A stretch of DNA of 64,000 nt from Mesoplasma tabanidae. Its GTDB lineage: Bacteria; Bacillota_I; Bacilli_A; Mycoplasmatales; Mycoplasmataceae. The position numbers were made by a program, and so were the translations under genes. How positions within the stretch are numbered: the stretch's first letter is position 1; each line of letters begins with the position of its first letter. The DNA lies in NCBI RefSeq assembly GCF_002804025.1, contig NZ_CP024969.1:62001-126000 (forward strand), written 5' to 3'. Under the pieces are notes generated by a model, which worked only from the letters and a program-made list of their open reading frames with translations, was not told the origin of the DNA and searched no databases. This document shows, in pieces, positions 32,748 to 42,781 of the stretch.

Positions 32748-33791
32748 ATGCTTTCAAACAAGGAAAATGTACATATATTTGGTTTAACTCAAGGTGTTGA
32801 GTTAGCACAAGAAATTTGCAATATATTAGGAGTAAAAAGAAAAGAAGTCAAAACCTTAAAATTTGCTGATGGTGAAATTTTGATTGAATCATTGGACTCA
32901 GTAAGGGGAAAAGAGATTTTTGTAATTCAATCTACTTCTACACCTGTTAATGAAAGTATCATGGAATTATTAATTGCTATTGATGCTTTCAAAAGAGGAA
33001 GTGCTGAAAAAATTAATGTTGTAATTCCATATTATGGTTATGCAAGACAAGATCGTAAAGCAAAAGGAAGACAACCAATTACTTCAAAATTAGTAGCTGA
33101 TTTATTAACTAAAGCTGGTGCTGATAGAGTTATGACAATTGATATTCACTCTCCGCAATCAATGGGATTTTTTGATGTACCAATGGATAATTTCTATACA
33201 GCTCAAACATTGGCAACTGAAATTATTGACACTATTGAAATAAAAGAATGAGATCCTGCTAACTGTATTTTAGTGTCTCCAGACTATGGTGGAATGACTA
33301 GAGTTCATAAAGTTGAATCTTATACAGGCGGAGTAACTAATGGAATTGCTGTTATAGGTAAAAGAAGACCAGAACCAAATAAAGCTGAAGTTGAATTTGT
33401 CCTTGGGGATATTAAAGATAAACATTGTTTTATAATTGATGACATGATTGATACAGGTGGAACAATCATTAATGCAGCCAAGGCATTAAAAGAACAAGGT
33501 GCTAAAGATGTTCATATTTTTGCATGTCATGGATTATTTAATGGTCCGGCAAAAGAAAGAATGGAAGCAGCAATTAAAGAAAATATTGTTCAAGAAGTTG
33601 TAGTTACAAATACAATTCAAATAGCTGATGAAAAAAAATTCAAAGGATTAAAAATTATTTCAGTGGCACCTTTATTAGCAGAAATGATTGATTCATCAAT
33701 CAGCCATGAATCATTAACTGAAGTTTATAATAATAAGAAACAAATAATTTGAGACAGAGCTCAATGCATTGTTAATAAATTTAAAAAATAA
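32748..33791 (+). CDS. prs: Ribose-phosphate pyrophosphokinase (PRPP synthetase)
   Basis: 347 residues. Makes PRPP from ribose 5-phosphate and ATP for nucleotide salvage. Motifs: RKEVKTLKFADGE, YYGYARQDRKAKGRQPITSK (ATP/flexible loop region, about 98-117), DIHSPQSMGFFD, and the PRPP-binding FIIDDMIDTGGTI (about 227-239). TGA-Trp codons at 33248 and 33750. AAGGGGAAA lies upstream of the ATG. It is 35 bp after purB and 16 bp before pth. Confidence 0.96.
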
Positions 33792-33807
33792 TTAAGAGGA
33801 ATACAAA

Positions 33808-34368
33808 ATGAAATTAATAGTAGGATTAGGAAATTATGGTTCTCAATATGAAAATACAAGACATAATGCTGGTTGAATAGTATTAGACCAACTTATTAAA
33901 AGGTATGGCTTTACACAACAAAAAAATGAACATAATTCAGTAATTTTCTTTTCAACTATTAATAATGAAAAAGTGTTATTTGTGAAGCCTCAAACTTATA
34001 TGAATAATTCAGGAATTGCAATTCAAGCTATCATGCATTATTACAAAATTGATATTGAAGATTTAATTATATTACATGATGAAAAAGATTTCCCTGTTGG
34101 TAAAAATCAATTTAAAATGAATGGTTCTGCAGCAGGACATAATGGAATAAAATCAGTAATTCAACATTTAGGAACTCAGAATTTTAATAGATATAGAATT
34201 GGAATTGGTGAACCTGAGCAAGGTTGAAAAATAATAGATTGAGTTTTATCAAAATTTCGATCTGAGGAATTGAATAACATTATTTCAACATCAAAAAATA
34301 TTTCAAACTTTGTTAATGATTGGACTAAAGACGTAACTTTTCAAAATATAATGAATTTATACAACTAA
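33808..34368 (+). CDS. pth: Peptidyl-tRNA hydrolase
   Basis: 186 residues. Recycles peptidyl-tRNA dropped from ribosomes. The catalytic His lies in ENTRHNAGW (about residue 20), with VKPQTYMNNSG, the catalytic Asp region HDEKDFPVGK and the tRNA-binding GSAAGHNGIKSVIQHLGT. TGA-Trp at 33873, 34225 and 34240 or so. The stop codon lies in the loop of a short terminator. Confidence 0.94.
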
Positions 34369-34383
34369 GTGTTGTATTTTTTT
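34359..34383 (+). terminator. Terminator of the purA-purB-prs-pth run
   Basis: ATACAAC - taagt - GTTGTAT followed by seven Ts. The loop contains the pth stop codon. Confidence 0.82.
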
Positions 34384-34400
34384 ATTAAAATGAAAATCTT

Positions 34401-35144
34401 TTATTTTTCAAAAATAAATGTAACAGTTTTTAAATTTAAATTTTTAATGTTGTTGTAGTTTTTAATCGTTTCAATGTTTTTAAATTTTAATTTTTCTAAA
34501 ATTAGTTTAAATTCTTCTACCCCGTATCATCATAATGAAAAAGGTTGTATTTCTATTTCAGAATTACTTTTATATTCAAGTTCAGTATAAGTTCTTTGTA
34601 GTGCTCAATCGATTGAGATTGCCTTGTTTTTTATTTTTATAATATCATTGTTATCAAGAACAAAATCATACTCGTGTATATTCCCAGGCTTAAAAGAAGT
34701 TGGATATATTAGATCTAAATATATTTTTCCATTATCTGTTAAATGATTTTTAAAATTGTTTAAAACATAAACTATATCATCTCTATTTAATAGACAAAAA
34801 CTGCCGTTCGGCATTATTATTGTTTCAAATTTTATATCTGCTTTAAAATTTATTAAATCTCCCAAAATTAACTGTGATTCCATATTATATTTCTTTAAGT
34901 TCCCTTTATAAATAGTTAACATTTCTTTTGAGTTGTCTAATCCAAAAATAGAAATTCCTTTTCTTAAAAGTGGTATTGCAATTCTTCCATTTCCAACTCC
35001 AGCTTCAAGAACTAATCCTTCTCTCTTTATTAATTCGTTAGTATAGAATTCTATATCTCCATCAATTGAAGTACCTGGGGGTTTTGATTGGTTATAAACT
35101 AAAGAAGAAATATTACCATAATAATTTTTTTTGTTATTTTCCAT
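34401..35144 (-). CDS. SAM-dependent methyltransferase (class I)
   Basis: 247 residues. Motif I VLEAGVGNGRIAIPLL (45-60) is the SAM-binding loop; FGLDNSKEML supplies the acidic residue of motif II; LILGDLINF is motif III and ETIIMPNGSFCLL the post-motif strand. This is the Methyltransf_25-type fold and the substrate is unknown. TGA at 34605-34607 is Trp and the C-terminus was traced to TAA 34401-34403. It converges on pth. Confidence 0.82.
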
Positions 35145-35454
35145 ACTTAATATTATAATTGAATAATTTTTTTATAATTACAGATTGTATATAAAAAATC
35201 CTAACTTTACTTATCACATCGTGAATGCATCAATCACTTTCTAAAATTCTATTTCATAAGAAAAAAATTATATAAAGACACATTTCTAAAAAAAGAATAT
35301 AATTTAAATAAAAAGACCTCCTATTTTAATCTAATTATTTGAACTACTATAGTTTAAAATAATAATTCTATAATTACTTATTACCTTATTTAGATAAGGA
35401 GGCAAATAAATAAAATCAATGAGTATAAAAATTTTTAAATAAGAAGGAAAAACA
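35145..35454 (+). promoter_or_regulatory. Intergenic region with promoter and structured leader before the PAP2 gene
   Basis: A 310-bp gene-free stretch between divergent genes. A -10 TATAAT lies at 35298-35303. The transcript from there would begin near 35310, where CCTCCT (35317-35322) can pair with AGGAGG (35397-35402) and, inside that, ATCTAA (35329-35334) with TTAGAT (35390-35395). A competing local hairpin CCTTAT-ttag-ATAAGG (35384-35399) uses the same bases. After it, ATG 35419 opens a 7-codon ORF (MSIKIFK). No protein-coding gene is seen. Confidence 0.5.
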
Positions 35455-36864
35455 ATGAATCATAATTTTGAACTAAAAGATAAGAAAATTTGAATTAGGT
35501 TATATTGAATTGCACTAACTATATTAATTGGTTCTTTAATAATAGCGACGTTTTATGATTACCAAATAACTAATTTTTTTGCACAAGGAATGAATAATTA
35601 TTTTTTAAGACAAATTGTTAATTTTGTAAGTTCAGGTGGTAACTTTGTGATAACTATACCAATAGGAATAATAGCCGCGACAATTTTGGAAACCGTGTAC
35701 TTTAAATATAAAATAAAAAACAATTTTATTAAATTAACCCCATATGTTTTATTGATCATTGGTTTAATATTTTTTGGTTCACTTTATTGTATTCAAAAAG
35801 CTTCTTATACATTTTCAGAAGATATTAAAAACAACACTTTGAATTCTATTTGAATTAAAACACTAACAACATGAAAAGAACCTATAATAATATGCTCTAT
35901 TTGGATTATTTTAATGACAGCTATTCTTTCTTATGGAACATTCTTTTTTAGAATTAAATTTGCTTCAAGAAATGACATACTTGAAAGTAAATATTGAATT
36001 GGGGCGCTTGAAATGCTTACAGTTTTTTTGCTTTCTTATTTTACAGTTTTGGTGTTAAAAATTTTTTTTGCACGGCCTTTTTACTTTTCTGTTGAATATA
36101 GAAATTTATTTGGCATGTCTGATTCAAATCAAATTGAACATTTGTTTGATGGACTAACAGTTGAAAACTATACTAATCATCAAGGTGCTAAATTATTAAT
36201 TGATTTATATTTGCAAACTGAAGGACTAGAATTGAATGATGAGAATTTTAAATTGGCATCAAATTGAATGGCTGAAACATTATGACAAATCCCTTATGGT
36301 CCAGCTCCTGAACCTACTTGAAGATGAACTTATTGATTCATACCAAATATTTTTTCAAGAGTTGATTCTCATACAATTAATGATGGAGTTATTTATTGAA
36401 GTTCTCAAGCGTTTAATGGTGATTTCCCTTCTGGACATATAGAAGTGCCGCTTTCTATTTTTGGAACATTTTTCATTATAAAAAGAAGTGGTAGTGTTAA
36501 TTTTAAAAACAAAAAAATAATATTATTTACTATCTTAACTTCAATTATGTTTGTGTTAACTTTTTTCTTTATGATAGTTTACAGATTTCATTGAATTACA
36601 GATATGATTTTTACACCAATATTATATTTTTTATTTTTACCCATAGCTTATTTTAAAACAGAAAAGTGAGTTTATGAAATATTCTTTAGATTTAACAAAA
36701 ATAAAGAGGTGTTAATAAAAAACAATGGTAATATTATTGAATTCAAAATAGCTATGAATAAAGAAGCTGTAGTTTTTAAAACAAAGAAAAAAGGTAAAAA
36801 GGCCTTTAAGTATGAGTATAAAATTAAGGCTAAATACCCAAATTTATCGATAAAAAGAATTTAA
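35455..36864 (+). CDS. PAP2-superfamily membrane phosphatase
   Basis: 469 residues. Multiple membrane helices (about 15-35, 60-80, 95-115, 145-165, 180-200, 325-345, 355-375, 382-400). The acid-phosphatase motifs appear as KIFFARPF (K-x5-RP, about 202-209), FPSGH (about 324-328) and YRFHWITD (Arg-His-Asp, about 377-384). PAP2 enzymes remove phosphate from lipid or other phosphates at the membrane. The spacing of the third motif is shorter than the textbook form, so assignment rests mainly on FPSGH and HWxxD. More than fifteen TGA-Trp codons. The C-terminal 65 residues are basic and cytosolic. Confidence 0.8.
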
Positions 36865-36887
36865 AATTATTTGAAATAAAAATATAT

Positions 36888-36919
36888 AAAAAACACAGTT
36901 CATTAATTCTGTGTTTTTT
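36888..36919. terminator. Bidirectional terminator between convergent genes
   Basis: AAAAAACACAG - ttcattaatt - CTGTGTTTTTT. The T-run on + ends the PAP2 gene; on the minus strand the complementary T-run ends the gene at 36932-37456. Confidence 0.85.
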
Positions 36920-36931
36920 ATATGTATTTCT

Positions 36932-37456
36932 TTATTTAGTTTTGCTTTTGCCTTTTTTCATTTGATGCTCTAAATAGCTGATTTTCAACATAATTTTGAC
37001 AACTCATATAACGATTGCTGCACTAACAGAATCACAAACAATTGAAAGCATTGTTGCAACTTCTGAACCAGTGTTAGATTTCATAAAATCAAATAAAAAG
37101 AATAAACTAAGAATACTTAATATTAGACCTGCTAAACCAAAAAAGAAACTGTATAAGTCCAATCTATTTGCAAATTTTTCTAATGGTAATATTTTAAGTC
37201 CTTTTTCGTATTTTCTTTTTAATATAATTCCACCGTATTTAAAAGCAATAATTGCAGTTGCTGTACTTATTGCATCAAAACAAACTGTTAATACTGTAAA
37301 TATAAAAGAAGCTTCTGGATCTGCTTCTCCTCAAGTTTTTGAACTTAAACTTAAAAGACTTAACATACCTTGGATAATTCCTATTGTTCCACAAAGAGCA
37401 CTGATTAGTTCAACTGTTATCAATATTCTTGTTTCAATTTTTATACTTTTTTTCAT
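36932..37456 (-). CDS. Small four-helix membrane protein, unrecognised
   Basis: 174 residues, easy to miss because TGA-Trp codons cut it into short pieces. Helices are near 9-36 (ILITVELISALCGTIGIIQG), 51-75 (FTVLTVCFDAISTATAIIAF), 97-121 (YSFFFGLAGLILSILSLFFL) and 130-155. A Lys/Glu-rich loop lies between helices 2 and 3 and a basic tail (HQMKKGKSKTK) at the end. No family recognised. It converges on the PAP2 gene and shares its terminator, and is divergent from the rpsF operon. Confidence 0.78.
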
Positions 37457-37540
37457 AAAAAAGATTATACACCTTTTAATTTTTTTTGCATAAAATTATC
37501 ACTTTATAATGTTAAAGTAGATTTTATCAGATGATTCTTG

Positions 37541-37546
37541 TATAAT
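37541..37546 (+). promoter_or_regulatory. -10 box of the rpsF-ssb-rpsR operon
   Basis: TATAAT in the context TTGTATAATATTTT, about 75 bases before the rpsF ATG. No good -35 was seen. Confidence 0.55.
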
Positions 37547-37555
37547 ATTTTAAGC

Positions 37556-37616
37556 GAGTTAATGTACACGGGATTAACTCCTTGGCCCAAAGGCCCAAAG
37601 ACCAAAAGGAGGACAT
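37556..37616 (+). promoter_or_regulatory. rpsF leader: hairpin and GGCCCAAA repeat, possible S6:S18 autoregulatory site
   Basis: GAGTTAAT (37556-37563) pairs perfectly with ATTAACTC (37573-37580) around the loop GTACACGGG. Next come two GGCCCAAA units and then the AGGAGG ribosome site. Many bacteria have an S6:S18-binding mRNA structure exactly here; position fits, but I could not confirm the consensus by eye. Confidence 0.45.
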
Positions 37617-37621
37617 TAAAA

Positions 37622-38479
37622 ATGTTAAGAAAATATGAAGCTATGTTTATCTTAGACCAAGATACACAAGATGTTAACGCTTTATCATCAAGAATGATTG
37701 ATATCATTTCTAAAGATGGAAAAGTAATTGAAAAAAACGATTTAGGATTAATCGAATTTGCATACAAAATTAACCATAAGAAAAAAGGTCACTATTTTGT
37801 AGTTATAGTAGAAGCAACTGCTGAAGCTATTAAAGAATTTGAAAGAATTGCAAACATTGAAAAAAATGTTGTTAGAACTTTAATCATCAACACAGAAAAC
37901 GAACAAGGTTATGAACAATCAGTTCAGTTATCAAAAACTGATATGACTAAATTTGAAGAAGAAAGAAAAGCAAAAAGAGATTTCAAAAAACCGTTTGTTA
38001 AAAAAGACTTTAACAAACCAACTGAAAGAAGAACTTTTGAAAAACCTTTAGAAACAACAACTGAAGTTAAAGAACCAGTTGTTAAAGAAGCTATTAAACC
38101 AGTTATTAAAGCGGCTAAAGTTGAAGAAGTTTCTCATGAAGAAGCTCATGACTTTGTTTCAAAAATGGAAGCAAAATATAAAGCTCACTTAGCTGAGGCT
38201 GTTGAAGAACATGTTGAAGAAGTTGAAATTAATGAAACAAAAACTACAGTTAAAAAAGAAGCTGCACCAAAAATGTCAGCTGCTGAAAGAGCTAAAGTTG
38301 ATGGATCACACAATATTGATGAAGAAAGATATGAATTACAAAAATACTCAAATAAATTAAGAAGTGTTGCAATCGAAAAAAACTTACCAAAAAAATTACA
38401 AGAAGTTAACTTAAGAGATTTAACTAAAAAAGAACTAATCGAATACATGAGAAAAGTTCGTGCTGCATTAGCTAAATAG
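37622..38479 (+). CDS. rpsF: 30S ribosomal protein S6 with long C-terminal extension
   Basis: 285 residues against the usual 95-140. Residues 1-95 are the S6 fold (MLRKYEAMFILD...GLIEFAYKINHKKKGHYFVV...VVRTLIINTE). A charged Lys/Glu-rich linker follows (about 105-225), then a more ordered-looking end (NIDEERYELQKYSNKLRS ... LRDLTKKELIEYMRKVRAAL). Mycoplasma S6 proteins are known to carry C-terminal extensions, but this is long. Start chosen at 37622 behind AAAAGGAGG; it lies in the classic rpsF-ssb-rpsR operon. Confidence 0.93.
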   Translation: MLRKYEAMFILDQDTQDVNALSSRMIDIISKDGKVIEKNDLGLIEFAYKINHKKKGHYFVVIVEATAEAIKEFERIANIEKNVVRTLIINTENEQGYEQSVQLSKTDMTKFEEERKAKRDFKKPFVKKDFNKPTERRTFEKPLETTTEVKEPVVKEAIKPVIKAAKVEEVSHEEAHDFVSKMEAKYKAHLAEAVEEHVEEVEINETKTTVKKEAAPKMSAAERAKVDGSHNIDEERYELQKYSNKLRSVAIEKNLPKKLQEVNLRDLTKKELIEYMRKVRAALAK

Positions 38480-38541
38480 TTATATAATCAAAATAAGAAA
38501 TATATAAAAAGTTCTATGAACTTAAAAAGGAGCAGTAAACT

Positions 38542-38997
38542 ATGAATCAAGTATGTTTGATAGGAAGAATTACAAAAGATATTGAATTAAGAAATACAAC
38601 TAATGGACAAGGGAAATTTGTTTCATTTACATTAGCTGTTAGTGAATATTCTGGTCAAAAAGAAATCACAAATTTTATTCCTTGTTTTGCTTTTAACAAC
38701 ACTGCTGAAAATATGGCTAGATTTTTATCAAAAGGAAGTCTAATTTCAGTTTCAGGAAGAGTTAATGTTAGATCAACACAAAATGATGGAAAATATGAAA
38801 CTATTGTAACTATTACTGCCGACCGTGTAAACTTTTTAGAATCTGCTAAAAATAGAGGAACAAATAACTCAATTGAAGCAAATTCAAACATTAATTTAGA
38901 TTCACCTATTCAAAATAGAAGTTCATCTATTGCATCAAATAACGTGCAAACAGAAGAAATTATATTAAGTGAAGATGAATCAATTTTATGAGATTAA
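38542..38997 (+). CDS. ssb: Single-stranded DNA-binding protein
   Basis: 151 residues. OB-fold in residues 1-105 (MNQVCLIGRITKDIELR ... GSLISVSGRVNVRST), then a Ser/Asn-rich flexible linker and a short acidic tail SEDESILWD. The usual partner-binding tip is DDDIPF; here it ends Ile-Leu-Trp-Asp, with Trp coded by TGA. Set between rpsF and rpsR as in most Firmicutes and Mollicutes. Confidence 0.95.
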
Positions 38998-39023
38998 TAT
39001 AAATTAGAAAGGCTACTAAAATT

Positions 39024-39254
39024 ATGGCAATGAAAAAATTCGTTAAAAAAAGAAAAAAAGTTAACTTTTTTGCTAAAAACAAAATTAACTACATCGATTA
39101 CAAAGATGTTGAATTATTAAAAAAATTCATTTCAGGAAATGGACAAATCTTACCAAGAAGAATTACAGGTACATCTCCAAAGCATCAAAGACAATTGGCT
39201 GTTGCAATTAAAAGAGCACGTCAAATGGCTTTATTACCATATGTAATTGACTAA
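39024..39254 (+). CDS. rpsR: 30S ribosomal protein S18
   Basis: 76 residues, typical length: [16 protein letters not shown] then the S18 signature [20 protein letters not shown]. It binds S6 on the small subunit platform; last gene of the operon, followed by a terminator. Confidence 0.96.
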   Translation: MAMKKFVKKRKKVNFFAKNKINYIDYKDVELLKKFISGNGQILPRRITGTSPKHQRQLAVAIKRARQMALLPYVID

Positions 39255-39264
39255 TTAAAAATAC

Positions 39265-39297
39265 AACCATCAATATTTGTTTGATGGTTTTTTATTT
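39265..39297 (+). terminator. Terminator of the rpsF-ssb-rpsR operon
   Basis: AACCATCAA - tatttgt - TTGATGGTT followed by a T-rich tail. Confidence 0.87.
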
Positions 39298-39355
39298 TAA
39301 CATGTTTTTTTTAAATGATATTACAATTGAATATGTTAATTAAAACAATGTGATT

Positions 39356-39361
39356 TATAAT
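39356..39361 (+). promoter_or_regulatory. -10 box of rplI-dnaB
   Basis: TATAAT 34 bases before the rplI ATG, following the rpsR terminator. No -35 at standard spacing was evident. Confidence 0.5.
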
Positions 39362-39394
39362 ATTATTAAGTTTAAATTGACTTAGGAGGTTTAT

Positions 39395-39838
39395 ATGAAA
39401 GTAATTTTCTTACAAGACGTAAAAGGGCAAGGAAAAAAAGACGAAATAAAAGAAATCAGTGATGGTTTCGCAAGAAATTTTTTAATACCAAAAGGTTTAG
39501 TTAAAATTGCTACTGAAGGCAGTGTTAAAACCGTTAAAAATAGAAAAGTTGTAGAACAACAAGAAAAAGATTTAGCTATAGCTGAAACAAAGCAACTTAA
39601 ATCATTGTTAGAAGAAGTAACATTAAAATTTAAATTACAAATTAATGATGGCAAAGCGTTCCATTCTATTTCAAATCAAGATATTGTTGATCAATTAAAA
39701 AATTCATACAAACTTGATTTAGATAAAAGGAAATTTATTAACTTTAAAAACCTTAACCAGATAGGTTTGCACTATATAATTATAAAATTAGGATTTGGTA
39801 TTGAAGCCAAGCTAAAAGTAGAAATTCAAGGGGTATAA
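39395..39838 (+). CDS. rplI: 50S ribosomal protein L9
   Basis: 147 residues. N-terminal domain MKVIFLQDVKGQGKKDEIKE and DGFARNFLIPKGLVK are the L9 signature; a long helix connects to the C-terminal RNA-binding domain. AGGAGG lies 8 bases before the ATG. The stop is one base from the dnaB ATG. Confidence 0.95.
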   Translation: MKVIFLQDVKGQGKKDEIKEISDGFARNFLIPKGLVKIATEGSVKTVKNRKVVEQQEKDLAIAETKQLKSLLEEVTLKFKLQINDGKAFHSISNQDIVDQLKNSYKLDLDKRKFINFKNLNQIGLHYIIIKLGFGIEAKLKVEIQGV

Positions 39839-39839
39839 A

Positions 39840-41186
39840 ATGAGCAGAAAAGATATGAGTGAAAATAACTTATATGCAGTTGAAAAAATGGTTTTAGCTA
39901 TAGCAATGCATTCTCCAAATGCATTACCTGACATTATTACAGGTTTAGTTGCTGATGATTTTTTGGATTCAACACATAAAATAATATTTCAAGGAATAAT
40001 TGACTTACACTCTGAAAGTAAAGAAGTTACTATCAACTCTGTTGCAAATCAAATTGAAAAAAAAGGACACTTAGAATCAATTGGTGGTGTTCAAAGATTA
40101 CAAGACATTGCTTTAGATTTCTTTTCAGATGAAGGAATAGAAAACTTTATTGAAGATATTTTTTACGCAAGTTCATCAAGAAAATTTGATGCTGCTTTAA
40201 GAAGAGTTCAAAATTTAAGAAGAGAAGAACAAATGGATATTGAATCTTCGATTAATGAAATGCAAAAGGAGCTTTTAAAAATTGATCTTAATGCGCAAAA
40301 AAATGATGTTCAAAGTATTCATGCTTCAACAGAATTACTAATTAAAAAAATTCAAGAATTAGAAAAAAGAAGTGAAACTTTAACAGGTATCCCAACTGAT
40401 TTATTTGAGTTAGATGAAATCACATCAGGACTTCAAGAAGGTGATTTAATCATTTTAGCTGCTCGTCCAAGTATGGGTAAAACTGCATTTGCTTTGAACC
40501 TTGCATACAACGCAGCAAGACACAAAAATGGTGTTGCTGTATTTTCACTGGAAATGCCAGCTGAACAACTAACACAAAGAATTATGACAATGGTTTCAAA
40601 AATTGATTCAAGAAAATTAAGAACAGGTAAAAACATTTCAAAAGCGGAATGAAGTAATTTACTAGCTTCTAAAGAAATTGTTTCTCAGTTGCCAATTTAT
40701 ATTGATGATACACCTGGAATTACAGTTCAACAAATTCAATCAAAATTATATAAATTAAAAAGAGATCATGATGTAAAATTTTGCGTTGTTGATTATCTTC
40801 AACTAATAAGTTCAACAAATAGTACAGTTGATAGACAAAATGAGATTTCAAATATTTCGCGTCAACTAAAAAGAGTTGCAAGAGAGTTAAGAATTCCAAT
40901 AGTTTGTTTATCTCAATTATCAAGAAGCGTAGAAAAGCGTGAAGATAAAAGACCTATAATGTCTGACTTACGTGATTCAGGGGCTATTGAACAAGATGCT
41001 GATATTATTATGTTTTTATATCGTGATGATTATTATAAACATAAAGATGGTAATGAAGAAGAAAATAAAATTGTTGATCAAGTAAGCTCAACTGATTTAA
41101 TTCTTTCAAAGCATAGAAATGGTGCTACTGGTACTATCAATATATTGTTTGATAAAAGTCATGGTAAGTTCATGGATAAAGGCTAA
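39840..41186 (+). CDS. dnaB: Replicative DNA helicase DnaB (DnaC in Bacillus naming)
   Basis: 448 residues. N-terminal domain EKMVLAIAMHSPNALPDIIT; RecA-like motor with Walker A LAARPSMGKTAFALNLA (about 204-220), Walker B VVDYLQLIS and the DnaB motif LSQLSRSVEKREDKRP. It unwinds the fork as a hexamer. TGA 40650-40652 is Trp. The rplI-dnaB pairing is standard in this group. A terminator follows directly. Confidence 0.96.
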
Positions 41187-41188
41187 CT

Positions 41189-41216
41189 AAAATGGGAGAA
41201 TTTCCATTTTTTTTTG
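41189..41216 (+). terminator. Terminator of rplI-dnaB
   Basis: AAATGGGA - gaat - TTCCATTT with one G-T pair, then a run of eight or more Ts that leads straight into the next promoter. Confidence 0.85.
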
Positions 41217-41223
41217 CTATAAT
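41215..41223 (+). promoter_or_regulatory. Extended -10 promoter of the lipoprotein gene
   Basis: TGCTATAAT, identical to the extended -10 of pepA copy 2, partly overlapping the T-run of the dnaB terminator. Confidence 0.6.
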
Positions 41224-41252
41224 TATACAAGATATGCTCATAAGGAGGATTT

Positions 41253-42674
41253 ATGAAGAAATTATTATCTATTATTACAGCTCTAACTGTAGCTGCATCA
41301 ACAACAAGCAGTTTAGTGTCATGCAAAGTTATTACAAATGAATTTAAAATTGAAGTCCCTAAATATGCTAGTTCATTAAAATATGAATTTAAAGATCATA
41401 AGTATGTACCAAAAGAATCATACCCAAATACTGAAGCTGACGTTAAAAAAGCACTTGATGGGGCTACTGGAACATTTGCATCATCATTAGTAACAGATAT
41501 GATAAATTCATTGTTTTTTAATGCTAATTTAAGTGTAACTAAAAACTCAAAATCAACATGACAGTATTTATTTAAAACTGATCAAGAAGGTATTTATGCT
41601 GATGGTCAATATAGAACTGCTGGATTAAATAGTAAGCAACAAGAAAAAATAAACGATTATTATTCAAAAGTTTCAAAAATAACTTCTTTATTAGGATTAA
41701 TGCAATATACAGAATGAAGTAATTCTCAATCAACTGATGTTGAAAAAACTGAAGGAAGTAATAAACCAATTACTTTATCAGAACAAACAATTAAATTAGT
41801 TAATGATAGTAAAATGTTTGAAAGTTCAAATAACCAGGGAATAACAAATGTTAAAATAAAATCAACTCCAAAATTGTACGAAGGAAAAATTGGTTTAGCT
41901 AAAAAAACTTCAGAAGAAACTTATGAAGCAGAAGAAACAAATAGCGAATCTATTAAAATTGATGCATATGATTCTGACTACATTTCAAAAAAAACAAACT
42001 ATAATGAAAAAACAGCAAAAGAAACAGACCCAAAAGAACCAACAAAAGGTTATGGAGAATATATTGCTGGAACTAATTTAGCAGTTGACTTTTTTTCTCA
42101 ACTTCTAATTTCTCAATGACAAGGATCTCCCGAAACTTCAGTTGAAGTTAAAAAAGTTGAGAAGCAATCGGATACAAGTAAAGAAAACTTTAAAAAACAA
42201 GGACTTATTTTAAATTCAAAAAACGCTGAAAAGAGCAAACAACCTGTATTTGAATATACTGAAGATGAAAAGGGTAACAAAACACCATATGCATATGGTT
42301 ACTCATTAGTTTCTTTAGAACCAATTAATTTAGAACTAACATATAATGATAATAGAGACTTAAAAACAGGTGAACCTAAACCAGGAAACCAAAACTATAT
42401 TATGGACTTAACTATCGAAGGATTAAGCGCTGCATTTAAACCTGTTTTAAGCTTTACATCATACAGAAATGAAAAAAACGAAGTAGTTAAAGAAAAATCT
42501 GGTACACCATATGTTGGATGAAGATTTATGGGTTATCAGTTTAATTCAAAAAATATTATTGGTTATAATGAAGATGGAACACAGTATACAGAAAAACCAA
42601 ATAAAAAAATGATAGCAACTAATAAAAAGTTTAATGATTTTAATATAAGTAAATTAGAAATCAAAAAGGCTTAG
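41253..42674 (+). CDS. Surface lipoprotein, unrecognised
   Basis: 473 residues with a mollicute lipoprotein signal: basic MKKLL, hydrophobic stretch, lipobox LVSC with the acceptor cysteine at position 24. The mature part is hydrophilic, Lys/Glu/Ser/Thr-rich, without repeats or domains I recognise. It would be lipidated by Lgt and exposed on the surface. TGA-Trp codons at about 41559, 41715, 42117 and 42519. It has its own extended -10 promoter, AAGGAGG site and terminator, i.e. it is monocistronic. Confidence 0.85.
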
Positions 42675-42688
42675 TTTAATATTTATAG

Positions 42689-42710
42689 AGCATTATAATA
42701 ATGCTTTTTT
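42689..42710 (+). terminator. Terminator of the lipoprotein gene
   Basis: AGCATTA - taa - TAATGCT followed by TTTTT. Confidence 0.82.
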
Positions 42711-42781
42711 ATTTTAAAAAAACAAAATTTATTTAATACAAGTATAATATATTTAAGTTTTTTACTTTGAAAGGAGATATG

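Noticed and set aside
36996-37493. 165-codon ORF on the plus strand
   Set aside because: It is the shadow of the minus-strand membrane protein 36932-37456, whose translation has four clear membrane helices and a ribosome-site-to-terminator layout.
37538-37621. N-terminal extension of S6
   Set aside because: It would start within the -10 box and leader hairpin; ATG 37622 follows AGGAGG and matches the S6 start.
41253-42674. Lipoprotein as part of a mobile or phase-variable surface system
   Set aside because: No tandem repeats, homopolymer switch in the promoter, or recombinase next to it.
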